Assembly: GCA_004565275.1 (NCBI GenBank)
Contig: SDOX01000096.1
Span: 166,415 to 230,414 of the forward strand
Reading direction: 5' to 3'
DNA: 64,000 bases
Origin: Nannochloropsis salina CCMP1776
Lineage: Eukaryota > Sar > Eustigmatophyceae > Eustigmatales > Monodopsidaceae
Shown: positions 37,881 to 47,712 of the stretch, piece by piece
How the letters are laid out: each line of letters opens with the position of its first letter
Position numbering within the stretch: position 1 is the stretch's first letter
Made by a program: the position numbers and the translations under genes
The notes under the pieces: generated by a model
The model's database searches: none
What the model saw: only the letters and a program-made list of their open reading frames with translations
Told to the model about the DNA's origin: nothing

Positions 37881-39764
37881 ATGTCTCTAAAATTCTTAGC
37901 CAAGAAGGTACGTACTCAGCCTGGGACTGAATGGAGTGAACGCTGACGTCCCACTTCGTTCTTGGGCATTTCTCCCCCGTATATTCCTACGCCGCAACCC
38001 ATACACCCTTACACATTGAATCTATGCATTTCTTCTCCCGCCGCTTTCCCACTCCTCTCTCCTCACCCTTAGACCTGGAACCCAACTAATCTCAAAAATG
38101 TTGAGAAAGTATGGAAGGCGGAGCAGAAGGCAGCGAACGAGGAAAAACGCATGGCTGAGTTTCGGAAGCAGATCGCGGAAGAGCGGCAGCTTCAGGAGCT
38201 CAAGGAATTGCAAGTGTCGGCCGGTCTGGTCGACAAAAACCAAACTGCAAAATTGGACTGGATGTATGAAGGGCCGATGGCGACGATGCAGGATCATCAA
38301 CAGGACACAGAACAATACTTACTTGGCAAAGAGGTGACTGTGAAGGAGCAGGACTCGGAGGTCAAGCGCGTGGAGAACCAGCCTGGCATGTTGTACCTGA
38401 ACTCTGTCAGCGCGAAAAACGATCTCTTTACCCGTCTTCACGAAGATCCACTCCTTTTGATCAAGCAAAACGAATTGAAGAAACGCGAGGACGTGGTCAA
38501 AAACCCTGTGAAAATGGCTCGAATCAAGCAGCAGTTAGAGGCAGAGTTGGCGCGGAAGAAAGAGAAGAAGACTGCGAAGAGGGAGAAAAAGCGCGCCCGA
38601 AAGGAGGCGAAGAAGGCAAAGAAAGAGAAGAAACGGCAGAAGGGGAGCATGGACAGCGCCGAGGCGGCCTCTTCGCATCGGGAGCAGGACAAGGGGAAGA
38701 TGGGCTCCCGGGCCCAGGAGAGCGACGGAGGAAGCACCGAGAGTTCTGGTAGCGAGGCGGAGGCGAAAGAAAGGGTAGGAAAGCATGAGGTCAGGACTAG
38801 AATGCGTGAGGAGCGGGCTGTTGGTGGAGCGGTGAGGCAAAGAAGAGAGGGGAGCGCGGCCCAGGAACGCGGGCGAAGGCCGCGTGAGGAGCTTCTCCCT
38901 CCGCCTCGGTCAGACCGGCGAGTTGGGAGCCGAAGCCGTAGCCGAGAAGGGCAGTATGAGACAAGGCGGGAGAGCAGTTGGAGGGAGGGAGGGAGGGAGG
39001 GAGGGAGGGAAGGTGCGAGGAGCGGCCGTGGCAGGCGCTCTCCAACGCCCCCGCGACGGCGGGAAGAGCGCGAGGAGCGGGATCGGCGCAGGGCTTTGGG
39101 GAGAGAGAGGGAAGAGAGGAGGGAGGAGAGGATGATTGAGGGAGGGGAGCAGGGACACGGGCAGAGAAAAGCGGAAAAGGAAGGCGCGGGAGGGTCTGGG
39201 GCCGCGAGGGGGGAGGAGGCGGCTCGTGGAGCATATCGGCGTCGGCGGGACAGTGACGAGGATGAGGAGTCGGCGGGAACGAAGCGGCAGAAGCAGCGGT
39301 ACGGGCTACAGACGTATGGAGGGGGCAGCAATGGAGCCAACGGCAGTGCCTCGGGTGACGGGCGGGCGCGGGCGCTGGGGCCAGACCCGGAAGTTCTGGC
39401 AGCGAAGGAGAAGGCCCGTCTCGAGGAGGAGCGCGAGAGGAGGGAGAGGCTGCGGCGCAAGCCTTTAACGGAAAAAGAGAAAACGGAGAGACTGTCAGCG
39501 ATGCGGCTGGACGGCATTGTGAATGAAGAACAGCGGCGCTCTCGCGTGGAGAAGGGCCGTCACCAGGAAAAAGAGGAGGCGGAGCGGGAGGCAGGCACGA
39601 CCGTGGAGAATGGGCGAGGGTCGAGGAGGGAGGATAGGCCGGAGTTCTTGCAAAAGCTAGGCGTACAGGTGTACATGGGGGGCGAGGAGACGCTGGAGGA
39701 GAGAATGGACCGTCTCAGACACACGCGACAGCGGAATCGGGGAGGCGAAGCCGGCTTTTTGTAA
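37881..39764 (+). CDS. CWC25: Pre-mRNA-splicing factor CWC25, two exons
   Basis: Step-one splicing factor that joins the spliceosome just before branching. 572 residues spliced. The first exon (37881-37907) is only 27 bp, encoding MSLKFLAKK. Intron 37908-38072 (165 bp, GTACGT...CTTAG). Exon 2 is 38073-39764. The N-terminus TWNPTNLKNVEKVWKAEQKA, EERQLQELKELQ and LDWMYEGP is the conserved CIR/CWC25 head. The C-terminal block RPEFLQKLGVQVYMGGEETL is the second conserved region. Between them lies a 300-residue charged, RS/RE-rich disordered stretch, partly coded by the GAGG repeat at 38985-39015. The open frame alone begins at an internal Met and misses the splice. Confidence 0.93.
38985..39015 (+). 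repeat. (GGGA)n microsatellite in coding sequence
   Basis: About seven GGGA/GAGG units within the disordered part of CWC25 (encodes GREGGREGGREG). The 4-bp unit means any unit gain or loss would shift the frame. Confidence 0.85.
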
Positions 39765-40532
39765 ACGAGAAAACCGGACCCTGACAACTCGAAGCTCTCT
39801 CCTTTATTTGGAAGTCGTGACTTCACGCTTGCTTTTGAAAAATATTAGTTTGTGTGCGCGCGCCACCTCTGTCTGTGTTTTTTAAGGAGGTAGGCAAGCA
39901 GACTGCTGGGTACTTGGCACGAGGCATCTTCTCTGAGAGGTCATTTATTTCCGGCATCAACCTTCGTGTCTGTCTTGAAACCGTAGAAGACTATCCCACT
40001 TTAATGCTGCTATTAAAAGCAGTAACGCTCGATACTTTAAGGCTTCATGGTGAAGAGGACGGGGAGGGCCCGAAGGCGTAATGAATAGTTTGCGAGCGAC
40101 GCAAGGGAGTCCATGACCTTGATGTCCGGCGTCTTAGCCTTTCAAATCACACGACGTCTTAGCCTTGAAAATCAAACGAGCAGAAGTGACAAACCTGTCC
40201 GATGTCAAATAATCTCTGTCATACTCGGTGCCCATGTATTAGCGCATGGCCGGAGGGACGGTCGCGTTGGTTTACGTTCCTACTCGAGATGCCGCCCGCG
40301 CTCGCCCTGCTCGCCTGTTGGACCCTGCGTGATGGCGTCCAGCCCTGTCTCCACCTACTACTCTGTGCCCCGCCCATAGAAACAACATTTAGGCCACATG
40401 GGTGGACCATGACCAGAACAACGCCCTGGCCTTGCGAAGCAGGCAATGGTCCAACTATAACATGCCAATCACGCGACTCTAACCCGACACTGAATAATAC
40501 GAAATAGGAACCCATTCGCCTTCAAGCACCCC
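39765..40532. other. Intergenic, imperfect direct repeat, no gene seen
   Basis: About 770 bp between CWC25 and the epimerase gene. It includes an imperfect 22-bp direct repeat with a 25-bp period around 40129-40175 (core CGTCTTAGCCTT). Open frames at 39854-40081 and 40113-40515 show no family features. Confidence 0.5.
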
Positions 40533-41450
40533 ATGTCTTGTCCAGGTCACACTGTCCTTCGTGAGACTGGTCTCGGTGGAATGCCCCGTGTCTTGCTCAA
40601 ACACAAGGCGGGTGCGACTGCAGAGGTTTACAATTTTGGAGCCACTCTGACCAGCTATAAGCCAACCCCCGAGCGAGAGGTACTCTTTGTGTCCCACAAG
40701 GCCCTGTTCGATGGCCAAAAGGCGATACGAGGGGGCGTGCCACTGGTTTTCCCACAGTTTGGCCAGTCGAAGAAGGAGATGGCCCAGCATGGGTTTGCGC
40801 GCACCTCACACTGGGAGCTGTCGGACACAGCAGTTACTGAGGACGTGGTGAGAGCAGTCTTTCACCTGACCGATACCGAGACCACGCGCATGCTCTGGCC
40901 CTTCTCTTTCCTCCTCTCCTACACACTTTCGTTGACGGCACAGACTCTCACCACCTCGTTGCGCATAGAGAACAAAGGGGAGGCTCCATTCGAAGCGCAG
41001 GCATTGCTCCACACGTACCTGTGTGTTCGAGACATCGGTCAGGTTGCGCTGCGCGGCTTTCAACATCACCCCTTTGTGGACAAGGTGGCGGCGCAGGCGG
41101 TGGAACGGCTGCCAACAGAAACACGGGACAGCGTGAACATAGCTCAAGAGACAGATCGGGTGTATCAGACGGGGGCGAATGAGATCACCCTTTTGGAACG
41201 GGGGGCGGAGCGCGTGAAAGTCGAGTACACCGCTTGTACTGTGAATCGGGACGGCTCGGATGAGGCGCTTCCTCACCCAGACTGCGTGTTGTGGAACCCA
41301 TGGGTGCAAAAGAGCCAGGCGATGGCAGACTTTGGCGATCGCGAGTTCGAAGAGATGGTTTGCGTGGAACCGGGTATCGTCTCCGAGTTCTATTCCTTGG
41401 CCCCCGGGCAGGCATTTCTTTTGGAGCAGACGATCCGGCCTCTGGGCTGA
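40533..41450 (+). CDS. Glucose-6-phosphate 1-epimerase (aldose-1-epimerase fold)
   Basis: 305 residues. Interconverts alpha and beta anomers of glucose 6-phosphate. Matches the YeaD/apaM branch: IRGGVPLVFPQFG, QHGFARTSHW with the catalytic His, LHTYLCVRDIGQVALRGF, and VLWNPWVQKSQAMADFGD, followed by CVEPGIV with the catalytic Glu. The N-terminus is short, starts at the first ATG and carries no evident targeting signal, so the enzyme is probably cytosolic. Its neighbours are not in the same pathway, except that trehalose-related genes occur elsewhere in the window. Confidence 0.94.
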   Translation: MSCPGHTVLRETGLGGMPRVLLKHKAGATAEVYNFGATLTSYKPTPEREVLFVSHKALFDGQKAIRGGVPLVFPQFGQSKKEMAQHGFARTSHWELSDTAVTEDVVRAVFHLTDTETTRMLWPFSFLLSYTLSLTAQTLTTSLRIENKGEAPFEAQALLHTYLCVRDIGQVALRGFQHHPFVDKVAAQAVERLPTETRDSVNIAQETDRVYQTGANEITLLERGAERVKVEYTACTVNRDGSDEALPHPDCVLWNPWVQKSQAMADFGDREFEEMVCVEPGIVSEFYSLAPGQAFLLEQTIRPLG

Positions 41451-42083
41451 TGGCGAGGAAAATGACGTCGGAATGGGGAGGGGGATCTGCAGGTGTGGCT
41501 GAAGGAACAAGGTTGCACGGCAGTGATTGCGGTCAGAGCTTGACCAAGAATTCAATAGAAACAAAGAAACGTTTCGTATGAGAAGGGATACGGAAGCAGC
41601 TATGAAGTTGATTGTGTCGACTACTCATATGCATTTATTCTGAAAGAAGACGTTGGAGATGCGTCTTCCCGTTACTTATCATGTGACCTCGTTAATAGCA
41701 TAACAGAGACCACATGCTTGGACACATCCCGCCGTCGTCATCATCTAAGAGCAGACACCGTCCAAGCTCTGGCATTATCACTTTTGACGCCTGTGCCGTC
41801 TTCTACCTGAAAAGCTGCCTTTGCGATACGAGGCCGAGGCATACATTCCTTTCTACCCGCGCAGGTCGACGAATTCGCGCTTGCGTTCTTAATGCTTTAC
41901 GTGCGGAAGTAATATCCTTACTTGTGGTTATCTTATGCATTCAGCTGCGTTTGGCAGGGTCCACGGCCGTGGGAGGAATTGAGACCGCAAAGACCCATCT
42001 TAGTACGCCATAAATCCGCTGGTTAGTCCTGTAATGAGATTCGAGAGATGTCACACAACCATAATTCGATATGCACAGCTCCT
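41451..42083. other. Convergent 3' region, no gene seen
   Basis: About 630 bp between the ends of the epimerase gene and the unknown minus-strand gene. The 99-residue frame at 41714-42013 has an ATG and a late hydrophobic stretch but no family features and an atypical position, so I do not call it. Confidence 0.5.
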
Positions 42084-44558
42084 TCAACACCCTATTGCCT
42101 GGCCCCGTTCGCGCTCTTTCACTCTCCCACTGGTCAGGCCCCTTCGCATCAAGGACCTGAGAAAACGCTCCTGCGCCTCCTCCTTCCGCCTTCGACGTTT
42201 TGCCGCAGCCCCTAGCGCCCAGAACTGCTGCAGGAAATGATTGAAATCGAGACGATGTGGGGCTCTATCCCTTTCATGCCCCATCTCTGCTCTTTCCTCA
42301 GGCCCTGTCGGATGAGCCAGGAACCACTCCTTCAGCAGGGTGACCTCTGAAGGCGTCAATTCCACGCGTAGTCCCTTCGCTACCAGCGACTCAAAGTCTT
42401 CTACGAGCACCAGCCTCTCTGAGGCTCTACTCTGGCCGCTGCTTTCATTGCTCCTCTTTCCACTCTTTGCGCCGCAGGGGACTGATCGGCGGTGGTCACG
42501 GCAGGATTTGCCCAGGTTGGTGGTGCCCGGGCCCCACGTGCTCGTTTCTTGGTAGACCTGGAAGATGTCATCCATTTTGTACACGTCCAAGGCGGCAGCC
42601 GCCTCCGCTAATCTTTCCAGAAGTTTTCTGGAGGCGCCGTCCATCGGGACGTGCGCCAGTTCTGCCCGAGCCGCCTCCTCGTGTAGTATCGAGCGTCGGA
42701 GACGACCGGGGCCAAAACCGCCCGAGAGGAATGTAGACGAGAGGACTTTGCTGGGCATATTCCCTGCTTCAGAAGAAGGGATGGTTTCACCTCTATCGGT
42801 TGCTGTGCTGTCGACGGCCGGGGGTCGCTCAGGCAGGGCCAGGAAGTCCCGGACCAAGGCATAGTCCACTACCGGCCCCTGTTGCAGCGGTTGTGGCTGC
42901 TGGTGCTTCTCCGACTTTGAGGGGCTGCCGGTTGCGGAGAAAAGGGGAGAGGTCCCGAGCAGCCTGCTCGAGATATTGGGCGGGTCGGAGAAATACTGGA
43001 CAAGCAAAGACATCTCCTTTAACGGCAGTTTCACGAAAAAGTCTCGAGAGATCCGGGCCCGCAAGGCCGCGGGGCCCATGCCTACGAGCTCTTCCCTGTT
43101 CCCTTCGCCTCCACCGGCCTTCGGCGCCCGGGGCCTGTCCTCCCTAGGAGGGACCCCTTCGGCCGGCTCGGTCCGGGAGGCCTCTTCGCGGACTTTGCAC
43201 CACACAGCCACCAACTCGCTCGGGTAAGCCGCCGGCGCCGCCCGCGCCCCTGGTCTCCCTCCTGCTGTGCTCCCATTTCTCGACATTTCATCGTCTTCAC
43301 AACGGCCGCTGCCTCGTGGTCCTTCGTCTAAAGCGGGCGTCTCGCGTAGCCCTGCTTCCAGCGCTCGGAGCGCCTTAATCAACAATCCTTTCTTGTGAGC
43401 CGTCCGGGCCCTCTTCTCGGTATCACTGCCACATCCCGCGTGCCATTTTTCCCCGGAAACCCCACAGGTGCTGCTGCTCCGGCTTCTTCTATTGGAACTC
43501 CCTTTCCTGTCTTTCTTCCTCTGAGCCGACCTTGTGCTCGTGTCCGCGCTGCTGCTGCTGCAGTGACTGCTGCTGATGCTGTTACTGCTATTGCAAGTAG
43601 GAACGCCTGAGCTAATGCTCTGGGTAAGGTCCATCTGCAAGGGAGATGGCAGCGGAGGTAAGAGTGCCTCATCGTGTTCACAAGAAAAGCTTTTCGAGCG
43701 CCGAGCCTTGCCAGCCCGAGGGCCTTCTGGGGGCGGCCGGAAAGAGAGTGGCGGGCAGTCCTTGTCCGGGGGCGCGAGAAGATCAAAAGGGCGGGAGGAG
43801 GGAGGAACTTGGGGCTCACTCCGACCCCGAGCACGGACAGTTTTGCCACCGCCCGGGCTGCGGACCCCATCCTTGGCCCCTGGACCATGGGGGGCGTCGG
43901 CGTGGAGTCTGCCCTTGGTCCCCGCACTGAGGGCCCTGATGAGGGGAGGAGGGGCGGCAGAGCCGGTCCGGGACGGAGAGCTGCGCGTGCGCGAGACCTG
44001 CAAGGGAGAAGAGGGATTCAGGCAGCGAGAGCCACCTCCCGGGCTCAGGTTCCCGCCGGTGCTGCCCATGGCCGCGGGACTTGCATGTGGAAGGGGTCTC
44101 GGCCGTGAGGGGAGGCTTGCCAGGGGTGTCAAGGAGCCCCGCTGTGAGCCTACCATGGGATTCCGGGGCTGTCCGGCCGCTTCGTTTCGCAGCAAGAAGG
44201 ATGGGAGCGGCGCGTGTCGGGAAAGACGAGGCCCTCTGGCCACTTCCGTGCCCGCCGTATGCAAAAGCTCCAACTGTCGCAAAGGATGGGACTGGGGGGC
44301 GCCTCGGCCGCTGGGAGGCGTGGACGATACTCTCCCACCAGCGAACGGGCCTGCCGTTGAATATCCTGCCGGCATCTCGAGAGGGACCGCGGAGGCCTCC
44401 ACTCGTTCTGCTGGGGTGGTTGGGAGGGACTTTCCTCCTAGCAGGGCGTGACGGCCTCGGCTGAATATGTCATGAGCGCTGTTGCCAGCCTTGGCACCCT
44501 CATCGCTTTCAGCAAGGATTGTCGAGATCGAGGGGTACGACCGGAGTGTCCGCCGCAA
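42084..44558 (-). CDS. Unknown Ser/Pro/Arg-rich protein with degenerate EF-hand-like helices
   Basis: At least 824 residues. The frame starts here at TTG and remains open to about 44639, where CTAACAG looks like a branch site and acceptor, so one or more 5' exons are probably missing from this call. Residues 1-500 are low complexity (Ser, Pro, Arg, Gly) with a NSSNSISSSHCSSS-like tract, and probably disordered. The C-terminal 300 residues look folded: helices such as EMSLLVQYFSD, VDYALVRDFLAL, MDDIFQVYQE, LTPSEVTLLKEWFLAHP and LDFNHFLQQFWALG. Their spacing recalls paired EF-hands without Ca-binding loops. The end is Lys/Arg-rich (KRRRRKEEAQERFLRSLMRR). Function unknown. Confidence 0.65.
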   Translation of the reverse strand: MRRTLRSYPSISTILAESDEGAKAGNSAHDIFSRGRHALLGGKSLPTTPAERVEASAVPLEMPAGYSTAGPFAGGRVSSTPPSGRGAPQSHPLRQLELLHTAGTEVARGPRLSRHAPLPSFLLRNEAAGQPRNPMVGSQRGSLTPLASLPSRPRPLPHASPAAMGSTGGNLSPGGGSRCLNPSSPLQVSRTRSSPSRTGSAAPPPLIRALSAGTKGRLHADAPHGPGAKDGVRSPGGGKTVRARGRSEPQVPPSSRPFDLLAPPDKDCPPLSFRPPPEGPRAGKARRSKSFSCEHDEALLPPLPSPLQMDLTQSISSGVPTCNSSNSISSSHCSSSSADTSTRSAQRKKDRKGSSNRRSRSSSTCGVSGEKWHAGCGSDTEKRARTAHKKGLLIKALRALEAGLRETPALDEGPRGSGRCEDDEMSRNGSTAGGRPGARAAPAAYPSELVAVWCKVREEASRTEPAEGVPPREDRPRAPKAGGGEGNREELVGMGPAALRARISRDFFVKLPLKEMSLLVQYFSDPPNISSRLLGTSPLFSATGSPSKSEKHQQPQPLQQGPVVDYALVRDFLALPERPPAVDSTATDRGETIPSSEAGNMPSKVLSSTFLSGGFGPGRLRRSILHEEAARAELAHVPMDGASRKLLERLAEAAAALDVYKMDDIFQVYQETSTWGPGTTNLGKSCRDHRRSVPCGAKSGKRSNESSGQSRASERLVLVEDFESLVAKGLRVELTPSEVTLLKEWFLAHPTGPEERAEMGHERDRAPHRLDFNHFLQQFWALGAAAKRRRRKEEAQERFLRSLMRRGLTSGRVKERERGQAIGC

Positions 44559-44639
44559 TGGCGATGGCAGGCCGCGGGAACCAAGAGGCGAACGGGGGCT
44601 GTTTCTTTGGGTTATTGAAGGTTTGGTATCAAATCGATG

Positions 44640-45903
44640 CTGTTAGTTTGTGCACCATGCCACACCACCACTTATGCCTCATTCACGTTCTGCGTTGCTA
44701 TCGTGAACCTGGCGTCGCAGTGAGTGACTCCTCATACGCATTTCACTTGCCCCCCGGGATCCCGTTGTTATCCCCCCATGCTATGCGTCGAATACGATGT
44801 GTCCTTATCAGATGCTTACATGTCAGGTGTTGATGAATGTAGAGACATCGTTGCTGATGTCGTTTTTTTAGTCGTGTCGCGCAGCGGCTTTAATTTTCCT
44901 AGTTGGTTGCTTTTTCCAACTCCATTACATGCAGAGGGCCCATCCTCCTGCGCCCACCCTAGGCGAGGCAGCTTTGTTTTATAGCTGTTTCCGCCCTTCA
45001 CATTTGATTCAAGTGCCTGTTGCAAGGCTGTGTCGCTCTTGCTCTCTCCTGTACATGGTTGGTGCATTACGTTGAACCTTTACTGCGCCGTTTCCCGCGG
45101 CAGCCCAAGGACATGTGTCAGGCCTCCCTGCTTTCTTTCCTCGCTCATCAGACTTGGCGAGGTGCTGTATGGGGAGGGGAAGGACAATGGCGTATGGTGC
45201 CGCAATGTGGAAATGAGCAGGTCCAAGCGTTGAAAGCGCCCGGCGAAATTATTCACACGGGCAAATGCCTACGCGCAGAAAAAGAAGTACGAGAAAAATC
45301 CGCTGAGAACTCCATGCGGCTCTCCTCCTTACTATCTCCCTGGCGGAGTCCCCGCTATGTCCGAAGGCGCCAAGAAGATGCAGACACCGAATCCAAATCC
45401 GAGGCGATGATCTTGGCAGGATGACCATACAGGCCCGTGGTCGCGGAGCTTCGAACCTCGTGGAAAGGCGACTAGGGAACGTGACGGAGAGGATGACCAT
45501 TAATGCCAACGATGTCACACTGGCCCTGTTTCTTCCTGGTCATCGTCGCTACTAGCTGGGGGCGGAAAATGGAAAGCGCGCGCCGGGAAGGACACGTGAT
45601 GACTCCCACGTAAACATGAAAGTGGCGGTATTTGGCCTGCGTAATTGCCTTTATTTTGTGATGGTTTTGTGCCTGATGGTCAAAGAATGTTGGATGCACC
45701 GTGGAGCTCCGGCCACGGTCATTCCTGGGAGGACAACAAATTGCCCGGTGGAGAACCCAATATCATCACACCATGAGACATGTAACTCTCACCGTCGCAC
45801 ACCCTAATGCACAATTATAATTGTCATCCTTTGTCAAACAGACTCGTGACAGCTTTATACGTGGCATTTGCGTCGGTTCCGTCTTTTTCCCGTCCTCTTT
45901 ATC
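44640..45903. other. Divergent intergenic region, possible missing 5' exon
   Basis: About 1.26 kb between the unknown minus-strand gene and U1-70K. It probably contains the promoter and first exon(s) of the former. I could not place a start for that exon. Open frames at 45020-45424 and 45616-45807 have no family features. Confidence 0.4.
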
Positions 45904-47188
45904 ATGTACGGCGGTGGAGGCGGCTTTGCTGGTGGAAGGGGCGGGCCAGGAGACTACGGAGGGGGAGGGCGAGGCCGCGGGGGCGGTGTACGGCTTGTCA
46001 CGCCGAAGGGGCAGATGTCAGGAAGCAATATGCCTCCAGCCATTACCGGGCTACCACAAAGTAAGTAGAGAGTTGATGATCTCGATGTCATAAGTCAACA
46101 TGAGTATCAAGGGAGAAAGATTGACCAGATGAGGAGATGCCATGTATGTGTTGTCTTAAATCTTTTAGACGAAGTGAATGTATCGAGAGAAAAGTTGAAG
46201 AATCAATGTTCCTTGAATCGTCTCCTATGCCCCATGAAACACAGACATGCGCGCCATGTTCGAGCCTCGCCCTCCGGTCGAGTTCCTGCGTCTCGCCCCC
46301 AAACCCCCTCCGCGACCTTACACGGGAATTTCTCAGTACGCTGGGCTTTTCGAAACGGATGAGCCCCCTGCTCGAGAACGCTTTCTTTCGTACAAAGAAC
46401 GCAAAGCAGCCGAGCGCGCCGCGTTCATGAAAGTGCATGCGGAAAAAGTTGAGATGGAAGTGGAGGACTGGGATCCGAAAAAGGACGAAAAGGCCACGGA
46501 GGACCCGTACAAGACATTAATGGTTGCCAGACTTTCCTACGATACGACTGAGAAAAAATTGAGGAGGGAATTTGAGCAGTATGGACCGATCCAATCCATG
46601 AGGTTGGTGACGGACGCGGATGGGAAGCCAAGGGGGTACGCTTTTATAGAATTCGAGCGTGAGTCGGACATGAAGATGGCATATAAACGTGCTGATGGGA
46701 AGAAAATTGATGGACGGAGGATTCTGGTGGACGTTGAGAGGGGGAGAACAGTGAAGGGATGGGTGCCGCGGCGTTTGGGAGGAGGTTTAGGCGGGACGAG
46801 GAAGGGACCCGAAGACGAAACCACAGGACGAGGGGCGGGTGGAGGGGCGGGTGGAGGGGCGGGTGGAGCGGCGGGTGGAGGGGCGGTCGTGAGAGAAGAA
46901 TCAAGCCGCGGAGGTAGAGAGAGTTATCGTGCCCGCAGCCGAAGTCCAGGTAGACGTGCGGATAGGGAGCGGAGCCGCGACCGTGGTGGTGGCGATAGAG
47001 ATAGGGGTGATAGAGGAGGGGATCGGCGGCGGTCTCGCAGTCGTTCGCGGGATCGGCGGGATGATCGAGGAAGGGACAGAGGAGACCGGGGAGGGAAGCG
47101 ACGGCGTAGTCGAAGCAATGATGGTAGGTACGGGCCTGCAGGTGGTGGCGACTATTACGGCCCAGGCGGCGACAAACGGCGCCGATAA
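45904..47188 (+). CDS. SNRNP70: U1 small nuclear ribonucleoprotein 70 kDa (U1-70K), two exons
   Basis: Binds stem-loop I of U1 snRNA and helps 5' splice-site recognition. 366 residues spliced. Exon 1 (45904-46060) encodes a Gly/Arg-rich start (MYGGGGGFAGGRGG) and MPPAITGLPQ. Intron 46061-46244 (184 bp, GTAAGT...ACAG). Exon 2 is 46245-47188; the junction makes an Asn codon. The U1-70K N-terminal helix region (RAMFEPRPPVEFLRLAPKPP) is followed by the RRM: RNP2 TLMVARLSY at about 143 and RNP1 KPRGYAFIEF at about 180. DGKKIDGRRILVDVERGRTV and RRLGGGLGGTRKG then mark the family. The C-terminus is RD/RS-rich with an array of GAGGG. A long Gly-rich N-terminal extension is unusual. Confidence 0.94.
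46826..46886 (+). repeat. 12-bp tandem repeat coding GAGG
   Basis: About five copies of a 12-base unit (GGGGCGGGTGGA type), the fourth with G-to-C. It encodes the GAGGGAGGGAGG run of U1-70K. Unit length keeps the frame. Confidence 0.85.
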
Positions 47189-47712
47189 CGTTTCGTGTCT
47201 TGGCTGTGTGGACGAATGCACGAATGTGGGTAAGGACGTCGAGAGGGAGCATTGCTGAAAAATCATTAGAGCAATCGAATTGTTCAATAACTTACGTCAC
47301 GTACATTTAAGGACAGAAGGAATTAGGTGATGTAAGCATAAGCTAATATATAGAACAATTTGGTGCGCATAATGAAAGCTTGAAGTCAGCATATGCTTCC
47401 AATGTCTTGCTACGCGGTGCTATTTTCTTTGGTATTACGAAATCGCCCTAGTGATGAATTTATGCAACGATTTATGTGCGTTCGCGCGTGCGTCTGGAGG
47501 GAAACCTCCCCGTTCCAGCGACAGCTATGGCAGTTGGATACGTTAATCGGCCGTTTCATGAAACGGTCTTCTGCTTAGAATACCACACCATCGTATTTTT
47601 GCTTTTCTATTTGCACTTCTTGCCTTACCTCATCAAACGATCATACGTAACTTATTCGTGTGATTTTATTTCTCCTCTTATATCGGATTTCTGGAGGAGG
47701 AAAGTGGACGTC
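47189..47712. other. Intergenic, no gene seen
   Basis: About 520 bp between U1-70K and the Cdh1-type gene. The frame of the next gene is open upstream of its ATG but has no other sensible start. The region is AT-rich in its first half. Confidence 0.5.

Noticed and set aside
38438-39517. 359-aa minus-strand Ser/Arg-rich frame
   Set aside because: Mirror of the Glu/Arg-rich region of CWC25.
41714-42013. 99-aa ATG frame with a hydrophobic end
   Set aside because: No known domain and the hydrophobic segment is at the C-terminus; lies in a short convergent gap. Chance frame is likelier.
43576-44451. 291-aa plus-strand frame
   Set aside because: Antisense of the unknown minus-strand gene, low complexity, no recognisable domain.
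45616-45807. 63-aa frame with a hydrophobic start
   Set aside because: Weak signal-like start, no conserved features, and it lies where an upstream exon of another gene may be.
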